Shown one piece after another: positions 25,819-36,316 of a stretch of 64,000 bases of DNA (within the stretch, counting starts at the first letter, position 1; each line of letters opens with the position of its first letter). The notes under the pieces are model-generated. The model searched no databases, had not been told where the DNA came from, and saw only the letters and a list, made by a program, of their open reading frames with translations. A program made the translations under genes and the position numbers. The stretch comes from Sphingomonas colocasiae (GTDB lineage: Bacteria > Pseudomonadota > Alphaproteobacteria > Sphingomonadales > Sphingomonadaceae), in contig NZ_JAINVV010000005.1 of NCBI RefSeq assembly GCF_019880585.1, positions 1 through 64,000 on the forward strand, given 5' to 3'.

Positions 25819-25975
25819 CCGATGGTTTCGGGGGGCCGCGCCGCCGCCAGCCAGGGCGCTTCGATTCCCCGGACGGGTCGCGGGCAAAACGAGGATGGAC
25901 CTTGCCCGGGCGGTGCTCCACGCGCGATGCCGGGCGTCACGGCCATGCGACCCTGCCAGCCCGCGATCGCCGGGA

Positions 25976-26329
25976 TCAGCCGCCTTCGCCGAGCCAGGCG
26001 ATGATCTCCGCGACCTGCCGTGGTCCGCAGGCCGCCCGGCGGCGCAGGATCCGGGTCACGCCGTCGGCGCCGCGCATGAGCTGCCGCCGGAGCGAGGCGG
26101 CGTCATGGCCGCATTCCTCGACGATCCGCCTGGCGCGCGGCGACAGGCCGATGGCGCGCTCCTGCGCGACCTCGCGGGCGCGGTGATGGAGGCGGCGCGC
26201 GGTCGTCGCGGTGATGCCGAGCTGCGCCGCGATCTCGTTGAAGCTGGCGCCGCCTTCATGCAGTTCGCATATCCGGGCGCGGCGGGCCTCGGCGCGTTCC
26301 AGCCGGTCGGCGGACGATGACAGGGTCAT
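25976..26329 (-). CDS. Small helix-turn-helix protein
   Basis: This is a 117-residue protein with GAGGAG upstream of the ATG at 26329. Residues 12-50 (RAEARRARICELHEGGASFNEIAAQLGITATTARRLHHRAREV) form a clear LuxR/sigma-4-like helix-turn-helix. The C-terminal half is a short helical domain. It sits immediately downstream of the ParB-like gene on the same strand and is probably a regulator of the maintenance region. Confidence 0.7.
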   Translation of the reverse strand: MTLSSSADRLERAEARRARICELHEGGASFNEIAAQLGITATTARRLHHRAREVAQERAIGLSPRARRIVEECGHDAASLRRQLMRGADGVTRILRRRAACGPRQVAEIIAWLGEGG

Positions 26330-26467
26330 GGCGGCTCCTCGTTTCGAACATCGTCCCGAACATGGGCAACCGCGCGCCGCCGCCCGCAAAAGGGCGGCGG
26401 CGCGCGGCCGTTTCTCCCTGTCATGACGAACGACGACCGCCGATCCGCAGCCCGGCGGGCATCAGCC

Positions 26468-28222
26468 TCAGGCCGCGAGTTGCTCGGGCGGCGCATCCCC
26501 ATCGGGCGCGGGCGGCAGTTTCTGGACCATGCGCCGAAAGGCGGAGACGCTCCCCACCCCGCCCCGGCCCGTATAGGCCGTGGGCGGGAAGGCCAGCCAG
26601 CGCGGCACCCAGCCGACCAGCTGCGCGCGCCCGTCCTTGCCGTCGAGATGGTCGCGAATGATGCGCTTGAGCGTCGCGCCCTTCGCGCCCTGATTGGCGC
26701 GCGCGACGACATCGCCCGCGACATCGGCGACAAGCGCCTCGCAGACCGCGCGATCGCGGATCAGGTCGAGCAGCGCATCGTCCGCCCCCCACCAGTCGGC
26801 CATGCGCACGTCGATCGCGGCGCCCGCCGCCTCGACGCCCATGCTCCCGGCGGCTAGGCTCTCGCCCATGACGATCGCGACGACGTCAAGCAATGCGGCG
26901 TCGGGAAGCGCGAGCAGGCGCTGGAAGATCCCGGGCAGTTCGTCGCCATCGCCGAACCGGCGGACCAGAGCGACGCGCTCGGGATCGAACCCGAGCAGGT
27001 CGAGCACCGCGCGGCGGCGCTCATGGAACATCGCCTCCCCGTACGACGCCGCGACGCTGTCCCGGATGGCGTCGTTGCGCGTCGCCTGCTGCTCGGGTTC
27101 GACGCGCCAGAGCGTCGAACCCGCGATCGCGTGCGCGACCATCAGCCGCAGCGCGACGCCGGGATGGCTGGTGAGCGCGGCGCGGACGGCGGCATGGCGG
27201 TGCAGGTCGATATAGGTGTTGAGCGGCCCGCTCGCCTCGGGCCGCGCGGGTTTCACGGCGGAGTCGCCGCCATCGCCCCGCGACGCGGCGCGCGCTTCGC
27301 GGCGGCTGAGATAGCCCTCATGGAAGATGATCTCGCCGCTCGACCGCACCTCGACATAGACGCGCCCGCCCTTGCGCTTCGGCGTCTTCTCATGATCCCA
27401 GCTCTGGAAATATGTCGTCGGCGGCACGATCACGACCTCGGACCATCCCGCCTCGCGATAGGCCTGGGCGCGCGCCTCGACAGCGGCGTTCTGCGCGACC
27501 CAGAAGGCATCGGGGTCCGCGAAATAGCGATCCTCGCCGAACAGGTCGGAGACGATCGCGCCCGGATAGGCGTCGAGCGGGAACAGCGCGTGCGCGGCCT
27601 TGATCGACTGTCCGCCGAACAGCCACGCCTTCAGCTGCATGCCGATGGGCGCATGGGCCTGCGGATCGTCGAAGAGCGCCAGCCATGCGCGCTGCTGCGC
27701 CTTGGACGCCATGGTCAGGTGACGGATGCCGACCCGGTCGATCTCGCCTTTCCGGTAAAGCGCGCGGAGGCGCGGCATGAGATTGCCGAGCGCGAGGATG
27801 CGGCGGACGCCCGCCTCGGGCAGGCCGAAGGTGAGGCCGATCGCTTCCGGGTCGCGGCCCTCCTTCACCAGCCGCACGAAACAGTCCCACTGGCTGACCT
27901 CGTCGGGGTCGCGGCGCGCGACATTCTCGATGAGCGACGCCTCGACGGCGCCCGCATCATCGCCCGCCTCGACGATCGCGCACGGCACGGGGCCATGATC
28001 GATCCCCTCGGCGCGCGCGACGGTGTTGGCGGTCCAGCGCCTCAGCCCGGCGACGATCTCGAACCGGTCGCCCGAAGCCGCTGCGCGCACGATGAGCGGC
28101 ACGAGGATGCCGCGCGCGCGGATAGTCGGAAGGATGTCCGCGATGTCGGGAGCCTTTTTCGCGAAACGCATATTGACGCTGGCGGGGGCCAGCCGGTCAT
28201 GGTCGATGAATTCCAGTCTCAT
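26468..28222 (-). CDS. ParB-like (ParB/RepB/Spo0J family) protein
   Basis: This is a 584-residue protein. The N-terminal ParB/Srx domain (about residues 25-120) shows DILPTIRARGILVPLIVR, FEIVAGLRRWTAN and ASLIENVARRDPDEVSQW. A helix-turn-helix follows (EAIGLTFGLPEAGVRRILALGNLMPRLRALYRKGEID). The long C-terminal half is typical of ParB-like proteins of integrative elements and has no named domain I can assign. No ParA is in the window. The likely role is maintenance or regulation of the element. Confidence 0.85.
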   Translation of the reverse strand: MRLEFIDHDRLAPASVNMRFAKKAPDIADILPTIRARGILVPLIVRAAASGDRFEIVAGLRRWTANTVARAEGIDHGPVPCAIVEAGDDAGAVEASLIENVARRDPDEVSQWDCFVRLVKEGRDPEAIGLTFGLPEAGVRRILALGNLMPRLRALYRKGEIDRVGIRHLTMASKAQQRAWLALFDDPQAHAPIGMQLKAWLFGGQSIKAAHALFPLDAYPGAIVSDLFGEDRYFADPDAFWVAQNAAVEARAQAYREAGWSEVVIVPPTTYFQSWDHEKTPKRKGGRVYVEVRSSGEIIFHEGYLSRREARAASRGDGGDSAVKPARPEASGPLNTYIDLHRHAAVRAALTSHPGVALRLMVAHAIAGSTLWRVEPEQQATRNDAIRDSVAASYGEAMFHERRRAVLDLLGFDPERVALVRRFGDGDELPGIFQRLLALPDAALLDVVAIVMGESLAAGSMGVEAAGAAIDVRMADWWGADDALLDLIRDRAVCEALVADVAGDVVARANQGAKGATLKRIIRDHLDGKDGRAQLVGWVPRWLAFPPTAYTGRGGVGSVSAFRRMVQKLPPAPDGDAPPEQLAA

Positions 28223-28295
28223 GGGTCTTCTCCTCTTGAATGCCGCCCCGGCCCATGGCCGGGGCGGCGCGATGGACGGCGAACGGCCGCCCGCG

Positions 28296-28718
28296 TCAGC
28301 CGCCGCCGGATGCGGGGTCCGGCGGCGGAAGCTCGTCGGGCGGCAGGGCCGCGAGGATGCGCTGGGCCTCGATGATCGATCCGGCGCGGCGCGCATGGTC
28401 GGCCCAGCGCGACAGCGGATGCGCTGTCGAGAAGTGGAGGTCGCGCTCGATGCGGAGTCCGAAAGGCAGTCGCAAGGATGCGATTTCGGACAGGCTGAAA
28501 TAGCCGAGTTCGGGACAGCCAAAGCCCAGATCGGCAAGGCCGAACAGCGTATCGCCGTCCACGTCGAGCTCGGTCGCGAGCCATGTCGCGGCCCCGACCG
28601 GATTGAACAGCTTGACGACCGGCACGGGGTCGAAGCGCAGGTCGCGCTCGGCGCTTGCCAGCCCGGCGACGGCATTGGCGCGCAGCGCGAAATCGAGCTC
28701 ATGGGGGATGAGGATCAT
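28296..28718 (-). CDS. DUF2958 domain protein
   Basis: This is a 140-residue protein with DPVPVVKLFNPVGAATWLATELD followed by FGLADLGFGCPELGYFSLSEI, the DUF2958 signature. The family is found on mobile elements next to antirestriction genes; its function is unknown. Its start overlaps the ArdC-like stop (ATGA), so the two are translationally coupled. Confidence 0.88.
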   Translation of the reverse strand: MILIPHELDFALRANAVAGLASAERDLRFDPVPVVKLFNPVGAATWLATELDVDGDTLFGLADLGFGCPELGYFSLSEIASLRLPFGLRIERDLHFSTAHPLSRWADHARRAGSIIEAQRILAALPPDELPPPDPASGGG

Positions 28719-29650
28719 GCCGCCACCTCCAGCGCCTGACCCGAGGCGCGGTCGCGCAGGGCGAGCAGCCAGTCGGCGGCCTTGCTGGCGGCGCTGGCGG
28801 CCCGGAAGATCGCGCGATTGTCGCCGCGCAGCAGGTCGAGCCAGCCCGCCAGATAATCGGCATGGCGCACGGTCGGCACGATGCCGAGCGCCGCGCAGAG
28901 AAAGGCCGATCCCAGCTCGGCGGCGAGTTCCTCGCGCGCATAGGCCTCGCTCGCGAACGCGCCTGAGAAATCCCGCGCCAACCGGCTCTCATGGCCGGTC
29001 CAGTGGGTCAGCTCATGGAGACAGGTCCGGTAATAATTGACCTGATCGTAAAAGGCCGTCTGGTGCGGCACCCGGATGAAATCCTGCGACGGCACATAGA
29101 AGGCGCGGTCGCCCCCGACGCGGAAATCCGCGCCGCTCGCGTCGATGAGCGCCTCGGCGGCGGGGACGATCTCGCGTTCGGGCAGCGGCGGCGGATCGCC
29201 CGCAAGCCCGTCGCGCAGACCGTCGCACTGCGCGACGTTGAAGACGGTGAAGCGCTTGAGGAAAGGCACGACGCGGACATCGCCGCCCGCCTCGGCGGCG
29301 CGCTCGGCCTCCCCCCTGGGCGTGAAGCGATCGGCATAGACAACCGTCGTGCCGCGCTCGCCCTTGCGCACGCATCCCCCCGCACCCTGCGCCTGCCGGA
29401 AGGTGAGCCAGCTCTGGCTGGCAAAGCCCGCATCGATGACCGCGTGCCACAGGATCAGCACATTGATCCCCGAATAGGGCCTGCCGGTGAGCGCGTTGCG
29501 CGGCATGCCTGGCGCGGGGGCTTCGGTGACGCCCCATGGCCGGACCCATGGGAAGCGCCCCGCCTCCATCTCGGCGACGATGCGCGCGGTCACCATGTCA
29601 TAGAGATTGGCGCGGCTGTCGGGGTCCGGGCCGGGCTTGGCATTGGGCAT
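28715..29650 (-). CDS. ArdC-type antirestriction protein
   Basis: This is a 311-residue protein. The N-terminal ssDNA-binding ArdC domain has MVTARIVAEMEAGRFPWVRPW and SGINVLILWHA. The zincin-like C-terminal domain has the metal-binding motif HELTHWTGHESRL, with EELAAELGSAFLCAALGI downstream. ArdC-type proteins protect incoming single-stranded DNA from restriction and are carried by conjugative elements. The ATG at 29650 opens the conserved part. The upstream region is GC-rich and non-coding. Confidence 0.9.
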   Translation of the reverse strand: MPNAKPGPDPDSRANLYDMVTARIVAEMEAGRFPWVRPWGVTEAPAPGMPRNALTGRPYSGINVLILWHAVIDAGFASQSWLTFRQAQGAGGCVRKGERGTTVVYADRFTPRGEAERAAEAGGDVRVVPFLKRFTVFNVAQCDGLRDGLAGDPPPLPEREIVPAAEALIDASGADFRVGGDRAFYVPSQDFIRVPHQTAFYDQVNYYRTCLHELTHWTGHESRLARDFSGAFASEAYAREELAAELGSAFLCAALGIVPTVRHADYLAGWLDLLRGDNRAIFRAASAASKAADWLLALRDRASGQALEVAA

Positions 29651-30020
29651 TGCGTGTCTCCACCGCTCCCCTCCTCGCAAGGCCGCCCCCGGGAAGCGGG
29701 GGTGGGCGGCAAGGGCGAACGGAAGGACCCGCAGGAGCGGGCGAGCGCACCCGCAAGGGGCGGAGCGGAAGCGGAGCAGGCCGAGCCTGCGAGGGCTTGC
29801 GGGCGCACGCGGCGGGTCCAGGAGCGAGCCCCGCCCGCACCCGCGCACCCGGGAAGGCCGAACAAGAAACGCCGCCGCCCACCGGGCGGCGACCATCTAC
29901 GCGTCAGCGATCGTCACCGTCAGGCCGGGACGCGGCGCAGCGGCGGCCCGGCGGCGGCGAGGAGGCGAAGCCGTACCGAGACGGCGTAGAGCGCGGTCGC
30001 GCGCGAGCGCGAGGCGCCGG
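29651..30020. other. Gene-free GC-rich stretch upstream of the antirestriction gene
   Basis: No supported coding sequence lies here. Open frames on several strands are typical GC-rich shadows with Arg/Ala/Pro-biased products. A stem made of GCCGCCC (29682-29688) and GGGCGGC (29704-29710) lies about 30 bases upstream of the ArdC start, in its likely leader. Confidence 0.5.
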
Positions 30021-30227
30021 TCAGACCCTGCGCGTGACCTTCTTCTCGGCGCCACACAGCGTGCACTGGTCGATCCGGCGCTCGAATCCCGACTGGCCCG
30101 CAAGTTCGCTCGCGCGGCTGGCCACCTGCTGGCGCGTGAATCCAAGCTTCCCGGAGACGCAGTCGTCGCAGACGGGCTCGGGTGAGAGACGGGCGATGAA
30201 CGCCATGACCTTCTCGCGGATCTTCAT
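30021..30227 (-). CDS. Small zinc-ribbon-like protein
   Basis: This is a 68-residue protein. The ATG at 30227 has AGGGG 7 bases upstream. Two Cys pairs, CDDC and CTLC, are about 35 residues apart with a helix (FTRQQVASRASELAG) between them, consistent with a zinc-binding fold. It is short, basic at the end (KKVTRRV) and lies at the boundary of the recognisable element backbone. A small DNA-binding or regulatory protein is plausible. Confidence 0.65.
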   Translation of the reverse strand: MKIREKVMAFIARLSPEPVCDDCVSGKLGFTRQQVASRASELAGQSGFERRIDQCTLCGAEKKVTRRV

Positions 30228-30308
30228 GCGCAAGCCCCTAGCACCGGTTTCGCATCCGCCTGAAGCGCAATAAGGACGGCCTCGCCCCTGTCCGGGACAA
30301 GCGCGGGC

Positions 30309-31157
30309 TCAATCCTCGGGCAACTTCCATCCGACATCGCGCTGGCCCGTGGAGCGGACCGGATCTCCAGCCTCGTCGAGCGCCGGCGAATAGCGGGCTC
30401 GCCTGGTCAGCGCCGCGCAGGCCGCGGCGTCGAGATCGGCATTTCCGCTCGATCGCACGACCTTGCAGTCGATCGCCCGGCCGTCCACGTCGATCGTCCA
30501 GGCGATGCTCGAAACCCCTTCGGCACGCGCCCGGATCGCGGCGACCGGATAGTCGTCATTGGTGATCCAGCGCGCCGGATCGCCCTTCGCGGACGAGGCC
30601 TTCGATCCCTTCGGTCCACTGAAAGGATCGTCGGGGATATGCTCCCATCGCTGCTTCTCGCGCTGCTCGGCCAGGCGGAGGCCGCGAACATGCGCCAGGC
30701 ACCGCTCGAGGACCGCGAGGCCGGCGGCGCTTCCCGCCAGCGACAACTGATCGACCAGCGTCTCGTCCCGGTAGATATGGAGATAGGTCGATTTGCGGAA
30801 ATCCAGGAGGAAATCCGCCTTGAAGGAGGCGCCGAAGCCTTTCCTCACGTCATATTTGTCGCCGATACCGAAAGATTCACCGGAAAAAGCGGTTCCGTTG
30901 AGGTGATAGCTGAGTTTGTAGGCCTCGCCTTTCACCGTCGACCATCCCGAATTGGTCACCATCATCTCGACGCTTCCGTCGAGACGCCTAAACAAGGTAA
31001 GTTCGGTCGCGCCCTTGCCCTCATAACGCATCATCATGCCGCAACTGTCGTCGGTTTCGCCGATATCCCAGCCACCCGCGCTGGGCCATGTCCTTGCCTC
31101 GGCGGCACCGGCCACCCCCAGTAAGCCCTCGAGAGCGATCGTCGGCATCATACGCAT
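30309..31157 (-). CDS. Exported protein with a TonB C-terminal-like domain
   Basis: This is a 282-residue protein. The ATG at 31157 was chosen because it begins the signal peptide and AGGGGA lies upstream at good spacing. The last 80 residues (DYPVAAIRARAEGVSSIAWTIDVDGRAIDCKVVRSSGNADLDAAACAALTRRARYSPALDEAG) match the TonB/TolA C-terminal family. The N-terminal 170 residues are an unrecognised beta-rich domain. Unlike TonB it has no long Pro-rich spanner, so it probably does not energise receptors itself. Confidence 0.7.
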   Translation of the reverse strand: MRMMPTIALEGLLGVAGAAEARTWPSAGGWDIGETDDSCGMMMRYEGKGATELTLFRRLDGSVEMMVTNSGWSTVKGEAYKLSYHLNGTAFSGESFGIGDKYDVRKGFGASFKADFLLDFRKSTYLHIYRDETLVDQLSLAGSAAGLAVLERCLAHVRGLRLAEQREKQRWEHIPDDPFSGPKGSKASSAKGDPARWITNDDYPVAAIRARAEGVSSIAWTIDVDGRAIDCKVVRSSGNADLDAAACAALTRRARYSPALDEAGDPVRSTGQRDVGWKLPED

Positions 31158-31255
31158 GAACATTCTCCCCTGCATGAGACGCTGCACAGCGGTTGGCCGG
31201 ATGTCGAGTCCGGGTCGATCGGTTCTGGAGGATATTCGGCGTGACCCGGCCCCCG

Positions 31256-32146
31256 CTAGCCGGCGAGCGTGACGCTTACCGGACAATGGTCGGAATAATG
31301 CTTCTCGCCGGCCGCATAACGCGTTTCGGCAAAGCCGGTCATGGCGGCACCCGCCCGCCGGTCGAGCACGATATGGTCGATGAAGCTGTCATAGCGCGGA
31401 TCACAGCCCGGCGGGACGCCGTCATCCGCCAGCCGGAGATCGGCATTGGCGGGCTCGGCGTCGTCGATCTCGCGCCACACGCTGTCGCCGGCGAGCGCCA
31501 GGCGGCGGTTCCAGTCGCCCAGCACCGCGAACCGCACCGGACCCTTCGCCGCCGTGTCGATCCAGGCCTCGAGCGCGGGCACCTGCCGCAACAGGACCGG
31601 ACAGGCCCTGGCATCGCTGCCGGAGAAGCAGCCCGACTTGAGATGGAGCCCGAGCAACCGGATCGGCGCGGCGCCACGCGGCCGCACGGTGATGTCGACA
31701 CCCGAGCGCAACTGCGGATCGCCCAGGCTCAACGCCGCCAGGTCGGGATGGCGCTCGAACGCCAGGTCCTTGCGCACCGCGAACCCGACCGCCTGGCGGA
31801 TCAGCGTCTTGTCGGGATGGCGCCCGCCGCAGCTTCCCCTCGGCGCGCCGGCCCGTGTCTCCATGACGATCACATAGCGGGCCGGATCGAACACGCGCGC
31901 CGCCGCGACCTCGTTCTCGGCTTCCTGGAACGCGATCACATCGGCATCGAGGCCATCGGCGATCCGCCGCATCGCCACATAGTCGGCGGCGACGCGCGGC
32001 GCGCAGCCCTCCCCGTCGCGCTCGGCGAGGAATTCGAGGTTCCAGCTCGCCAGCCGGAGCGGGCGCGCGTCCCCGGCCACGCGTTCCGGCACCGATGCGC
32101 AGGCGGCCAGCGCCAGGCACAGGCCGATAACGGCGCAGCGCATCAT
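31256..32146 (-). CDS. Endonuclease/exonuclease/phosphatase-family lipoprotein
   Basis: This is a 296-residue protein with a lipobox (LALAACAS). The family motifs are LRLASWNLEFL near residue 31, IAFQEAEN about residue 70, RLLGLHLKSGC, FAVLGDWNRR and the end YSDHCPVSVTL, giving the Asn, Glu, Asp/Asn and Asp-His active-site set of the EEP superfamily. It could act as a nuclease or phosphodiesterase at the cell envelope. The ATG at 32146 gives the lipoprotein signal; an ATG at 32203 is the alternative. Confidence 0.82.
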   Translation of the reverse strand: MMRCAVIGLCLALAACASVPERVAGDARPLRLASWNLEFLAERDGEGCAPRVAADYVAMRRIADGLDADVIAFQEAENEVAAARVFDPARYVIVMETRAGAPRGSCGGRHPDKTLIRQAVGFAVRKDLAFERHPDLAALSLGDPQLRSGVDITVRPRGAAPIRLLGLHLKSGCFSGSDARACPVLLRQVPALEAWIDTAAKGPVRFAVLGDWNRRLALAGDSVWREIDDAEPANADLRLADDGVPPGCDPRYDSFIDHIVLDRRAGAAMTGFAETRYAAGEKHYSDHCPVSVTLAG

Positions 32147-32579
32147 CGCTCCCGCACGATTCGCCACCACTCTCCGGCTTCGATCGACCACAATATCTCC
32201 CATCAGCCTCTCGCCATTTCAGGGCCCGCGGCGAGGCGATCCGACGCACCATAGCGCATGCGGCCGCCGATGCGGCAAGGCGATACCGCTCTTCCCGTTG
32301 CCCGCGGATCTCGCGCCACGGCGAATTTTCTTTGCCGTCCCAGCTGCGGAAATCGGTCCGGCGATCGTCTTTCCATCGACAGGCCAGCGATCACGGCGGT
32401 TCGAGACGAACGACAGATACGTGAATCGTCACATAACTGTTGCATTATTACAATATAGAGCAACTTTATTACAGATTTTCGGCCGATAATCGTGGCGCGA
32501 ACGAAACGTCCCGCCTAGAGGCGCGGCACCGGGTGACTGGGACGCCCGGCTGTAAGACATGTAAGAACAAGGACTTCCA
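32147..32579. promoter_or_regulatory. Divergent promoter region with an AT-rich island
   Basis: This is the intergenic region between the leftward lipoprotein gene and the rightward barrel gene. Bases about 32430-32490 are distinctly AT-rich for this genome and probably carry the barrel-gene promoter, but no -35/-10 pair is convincing enough to name. No coding sequence is supported. Confidence 0.35.
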
Positions 32580-33140
32580 ATGAAATCGATGATCATCGCC
32601 ACCGCCGTCCTGGCGGCCCTCGCTGCTGCGCCCGCGGCCCATGCCGAAGGCCTGCGCGCGGAACTGCGCACCGGCTATGACAATGTCAGCGCGGCGGGCG
32701 AATCCTCGGATGGCGTCGCCTATGGCTTCGCGATCGGCTATGACGGCAATGTCGGCGACAAGTCCTTCCTGGGCTTCGAGGCGGGATATGACGACAGCAC
32801 GACGCGCGAATGCGTCAGGAACGTCGCGGTCGCCGGCGACCGCACCTGCATCGGCGCCGGCCGCGACCTGAGCGTCATCGCCCGTGCCGGCTATCGCCTG
32901 ACCGAGAAGAGCAGCCTCTATCTGCTGACCGGCTATACCAATGCCCGGGTGCTCGCGAGCTATCGCAGCGGGACCACCCGGACCAAGTCGGGCGACAATC
33001 TCGACGGCTTCCGCGTCGGCGCCGGCTATCAGCTCGGCATCTCCGACAAGATCTACGGCAAGGTCGAATATCGCTATTCGAACTATGAGGCGGACTTCAG
33101 CCGCCACCAGGGCATGGTCGGCCTGGGCGTCAAGTTCTGA
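32580..33140 (+). CDS. Outer-membrane beta-barrel protein
   Basis: This is a 186-residue protein with a signal peptide (cleavage after AHA, residue 22) and AAGGA upstream of the ATG. After that, alternating amphipathic strands recur: GLRAELRTGYDNV, DGVAYGFAIGYDG, LSVIARAGYRLTEKSSLYLLTGYTN, RVGAGYQLGISDKIYGKVEYRYSNYEA, ending GMVGLGVKF. That is the OmpW/OmpA-like small eight-strand barrel pattern with a terminal Phe. It has one disulphide candidate (C-x12-C near residue 80-93). Its role is unknown. Confidence 0.85.
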   Translation: MKSMIIATAVLAALAAAPAAHAEGLRAELRTGYDNVSAAGESSDGVAYGFAIGYDGNVGDKSFLGFEAGYDDSTTRECVRNVAVAGDRTCIGAGRDLSVIARAGYRLTEKSSLYLLTGYTNARVLASYRSGTTRTKSGDNLDGFRVGAGYQLGISDKIYGKVEYRYSNYEADFSRHQGMVGLGVKF

Positions 33141-33153
33141 TCCGATGACAGGG

Positions 33154-33183
33154 ATGATGCCGGCGCCGAACCGCCGGCATCAT
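33154..33183 (+). terminator. Hairpin terminator after the barrel gene
   Basis: ATGATGCCGGCG (33154-33165) and CGCCGGCATCAT (33172-33183) form a perfect 12-bp stem with a 6-base loop, 14 bases after the stop codon. Only a short T-rich tail follows. Confidence 0.7.
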
Positions 33184-33250
33184 TTCATGGATCCACCCCA
33201 ACTCTCGGATACCCGGTCCCTGCCCGCGCGCCGCCAGGCGCGCCCACCTC

Positions 33251-33287
33251 AAAAAAAAACCGCGCCCTTGGCGAAGCCCCGGCGCGG
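33251..33287 (-). terminator. Intrinsic terminator for leftward transcription, no upstream gene
   Basis: Read on the minus strand, CCGCGCC (from 33287) pairs with GGCGCGG (to 33260) and is followed by nine T residues (33259-33251). This is a textbook intrinsic terminator. No leftward coding sequence ends here: 33288-33564 has none I can support, which raises the possibility of a leftward non-coding RNA. The 33184-33564 stretch is otherwise GC-rich and gene-free. Confidence 0.6.
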
Positions 33288-33564
33288 CGGCGTGCGCCCG
33301 GGCCTGGGGGCCAGCCGCCGCCGCGACGCTCGGGCGGGAGCCCAAGTGCGCAGGCGCGGGCCACAAACGACGCGCGACCTCTGGCGGCAACGCCGCCAGT
33401 GCGCGCCCATTGCCCCGCGCACCGTCCGCCGCGCCCCCGCGCGGCCCTCCTCCACACACTGATCGATGTGTCCCGTCAGTCCGGCCGCAAGGCGCCATTC
33501 CCGGACTCGACTCGCGTCCGAAACAAAGTCAGCATGGCCGTGCGTGACATCGAGGAGGCCGATC

Positions 33565-33711
33565 ATGAATCATCTCGACCGATCCTATTTCAGGCGCCGC
33601 GCCGAGGAGGAGCGCGCACGCGCCAGGGCGCAGGCGGACAGCACCGCCTCGACATTCTACCACAAGCTCGCCGACGCCTATGAGCGCCAGGCGTCGAGAG
33701 CGACGGGCTGA
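33565..33711 (+). CDS. Small hypothetical protein (48 residues)
   Basis: GAGGAGG lies 6 bases before the ATG, one of the best ribosome sites in the window. The product is highly charged and helical: MNHLDRSYFRRRAEEERARA, then STASTFYHKLADAYERQA. Short proteins of this composition occur widely in alphaproteobacteria. Its function is unknown. It precedes the four-gene cassette on the same strand but ends before the presumed cassette promoter. Confidence 0.65.
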   Translation: MNHLDRSYFRRRAEEERARARAQADSTASTFYHKLADAYERQASRATG

Positions 33712-33774
33712 ACGCGCGGTTTCGCGGCCCGGCCGATCGGGCAGGCCGACCGTCGGAAACGCTCCCGCCCCGCA

Positions 33775-33802
33775 TTGACCGGTCTGCCTATCCGGCTAGT
33801 CT
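33775..33802 (+). promoter_or_regulatory. Possible promoter of the four-gene cassette
   Basis: TTGACC at 33775-33780 and TAGTCT at 33797-33802 are separated by 16 bases, ending 43 bases before the GTG start of the first cassette gene. It resembles the tRNA-Glu promoter in this window (TTGACC and TAGGTG, 17-base spacer). Confidence 0.4.
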
Positions 33803-33845
33803 CGCCGTTCAGGCCGGCGCGCGGCCGGCATCGGGGGTATGACAC

Positions 33846-35671
<1,826 letters not shown>

Positions 35672-35672
<1 letters not shown>

Positions 35673-36316
35673 TGCGCGTCGCGCTTTCCCGCCTCCATTT
35701 TCCGGTGACCACGCTGGGGCCGGGCCGCCGGGTCGGGCTGTGGCTGCAGGGATGCTCGATCCGCTGCCCCGGCTGCATCTCCGTCGACACCTGGCATCAA
35801 GGCGAGACGCACATTCCGGTCGAGGAGCTGATCGGCGCGCTTGCGGCATTCGCCGACCAGGCCGACGGGCTCACCGTCTCGGGCGGCGAGCCCTTCGACC
35901 AGCCGGACGCGCTTGCCCGCCTGCTCCAGGGCTGGAGGGACGTTAGCGACAGCGCGATCCTCGTCTTCACCGGCCATGACCATGCCGAACTCTCCGACTG
36001 GCTCGCCGCCAACCCCGGCCTGATCGACGCGCTCATGACCGGCCCCTTCCGCTCCGACCTGCCCCAGACGCTCGCGCTCAGGGGCAGCGACAACCAGGAA
36101 CTCCATATCCTCACCGAACGCGGCGCGGCGCTGGCCGGCTTCGAGCGGACACGCGACGCGCGCGACCACAGGCTCGACGTGATGTTCGACGAGGCCGGCG
36201 ACGCGTGGATCGCGGGCATTCCGGCGCGCGGCGACCTCGCGCGCTTGAGGCGCCTGCTCGCTTCGGCCGGCCATGCAGCGGTCACCTCGGACAGCCTCGG
36301 AGCGATGCCCGCATGA
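35672..36316 (+). CDS. Single-cluster radical SAM protein (NrdG/activase-like)
   Basis: This is a 214-residue protein. The ATG at 35672 shares a base with the preceding stop (TGATG). GCSIRCPGC at about residues 28-36 provides the CX3CX2C ligands of the radical SAM cluster. It is followed by GLTVSGGEPFDQPDAL, the GGEP SAM-binding motif, and ILVFTGHDHAEL. The size and motifs match the 4Fe-4S single-cluster activases such as NrdG. No glycyl-radical enzyme or ribonucleotide reductase is nearby, so its substrate is probably a cassette product or a small molecule. This is inference from context. Confidence 0.88.

Noticed and set aside
33751-33845. ATG at 33839 as the start of the AAA+ gene
   Set aside because: That frame hits a stop after five codons; the GTG at 33846 opens the full frame.
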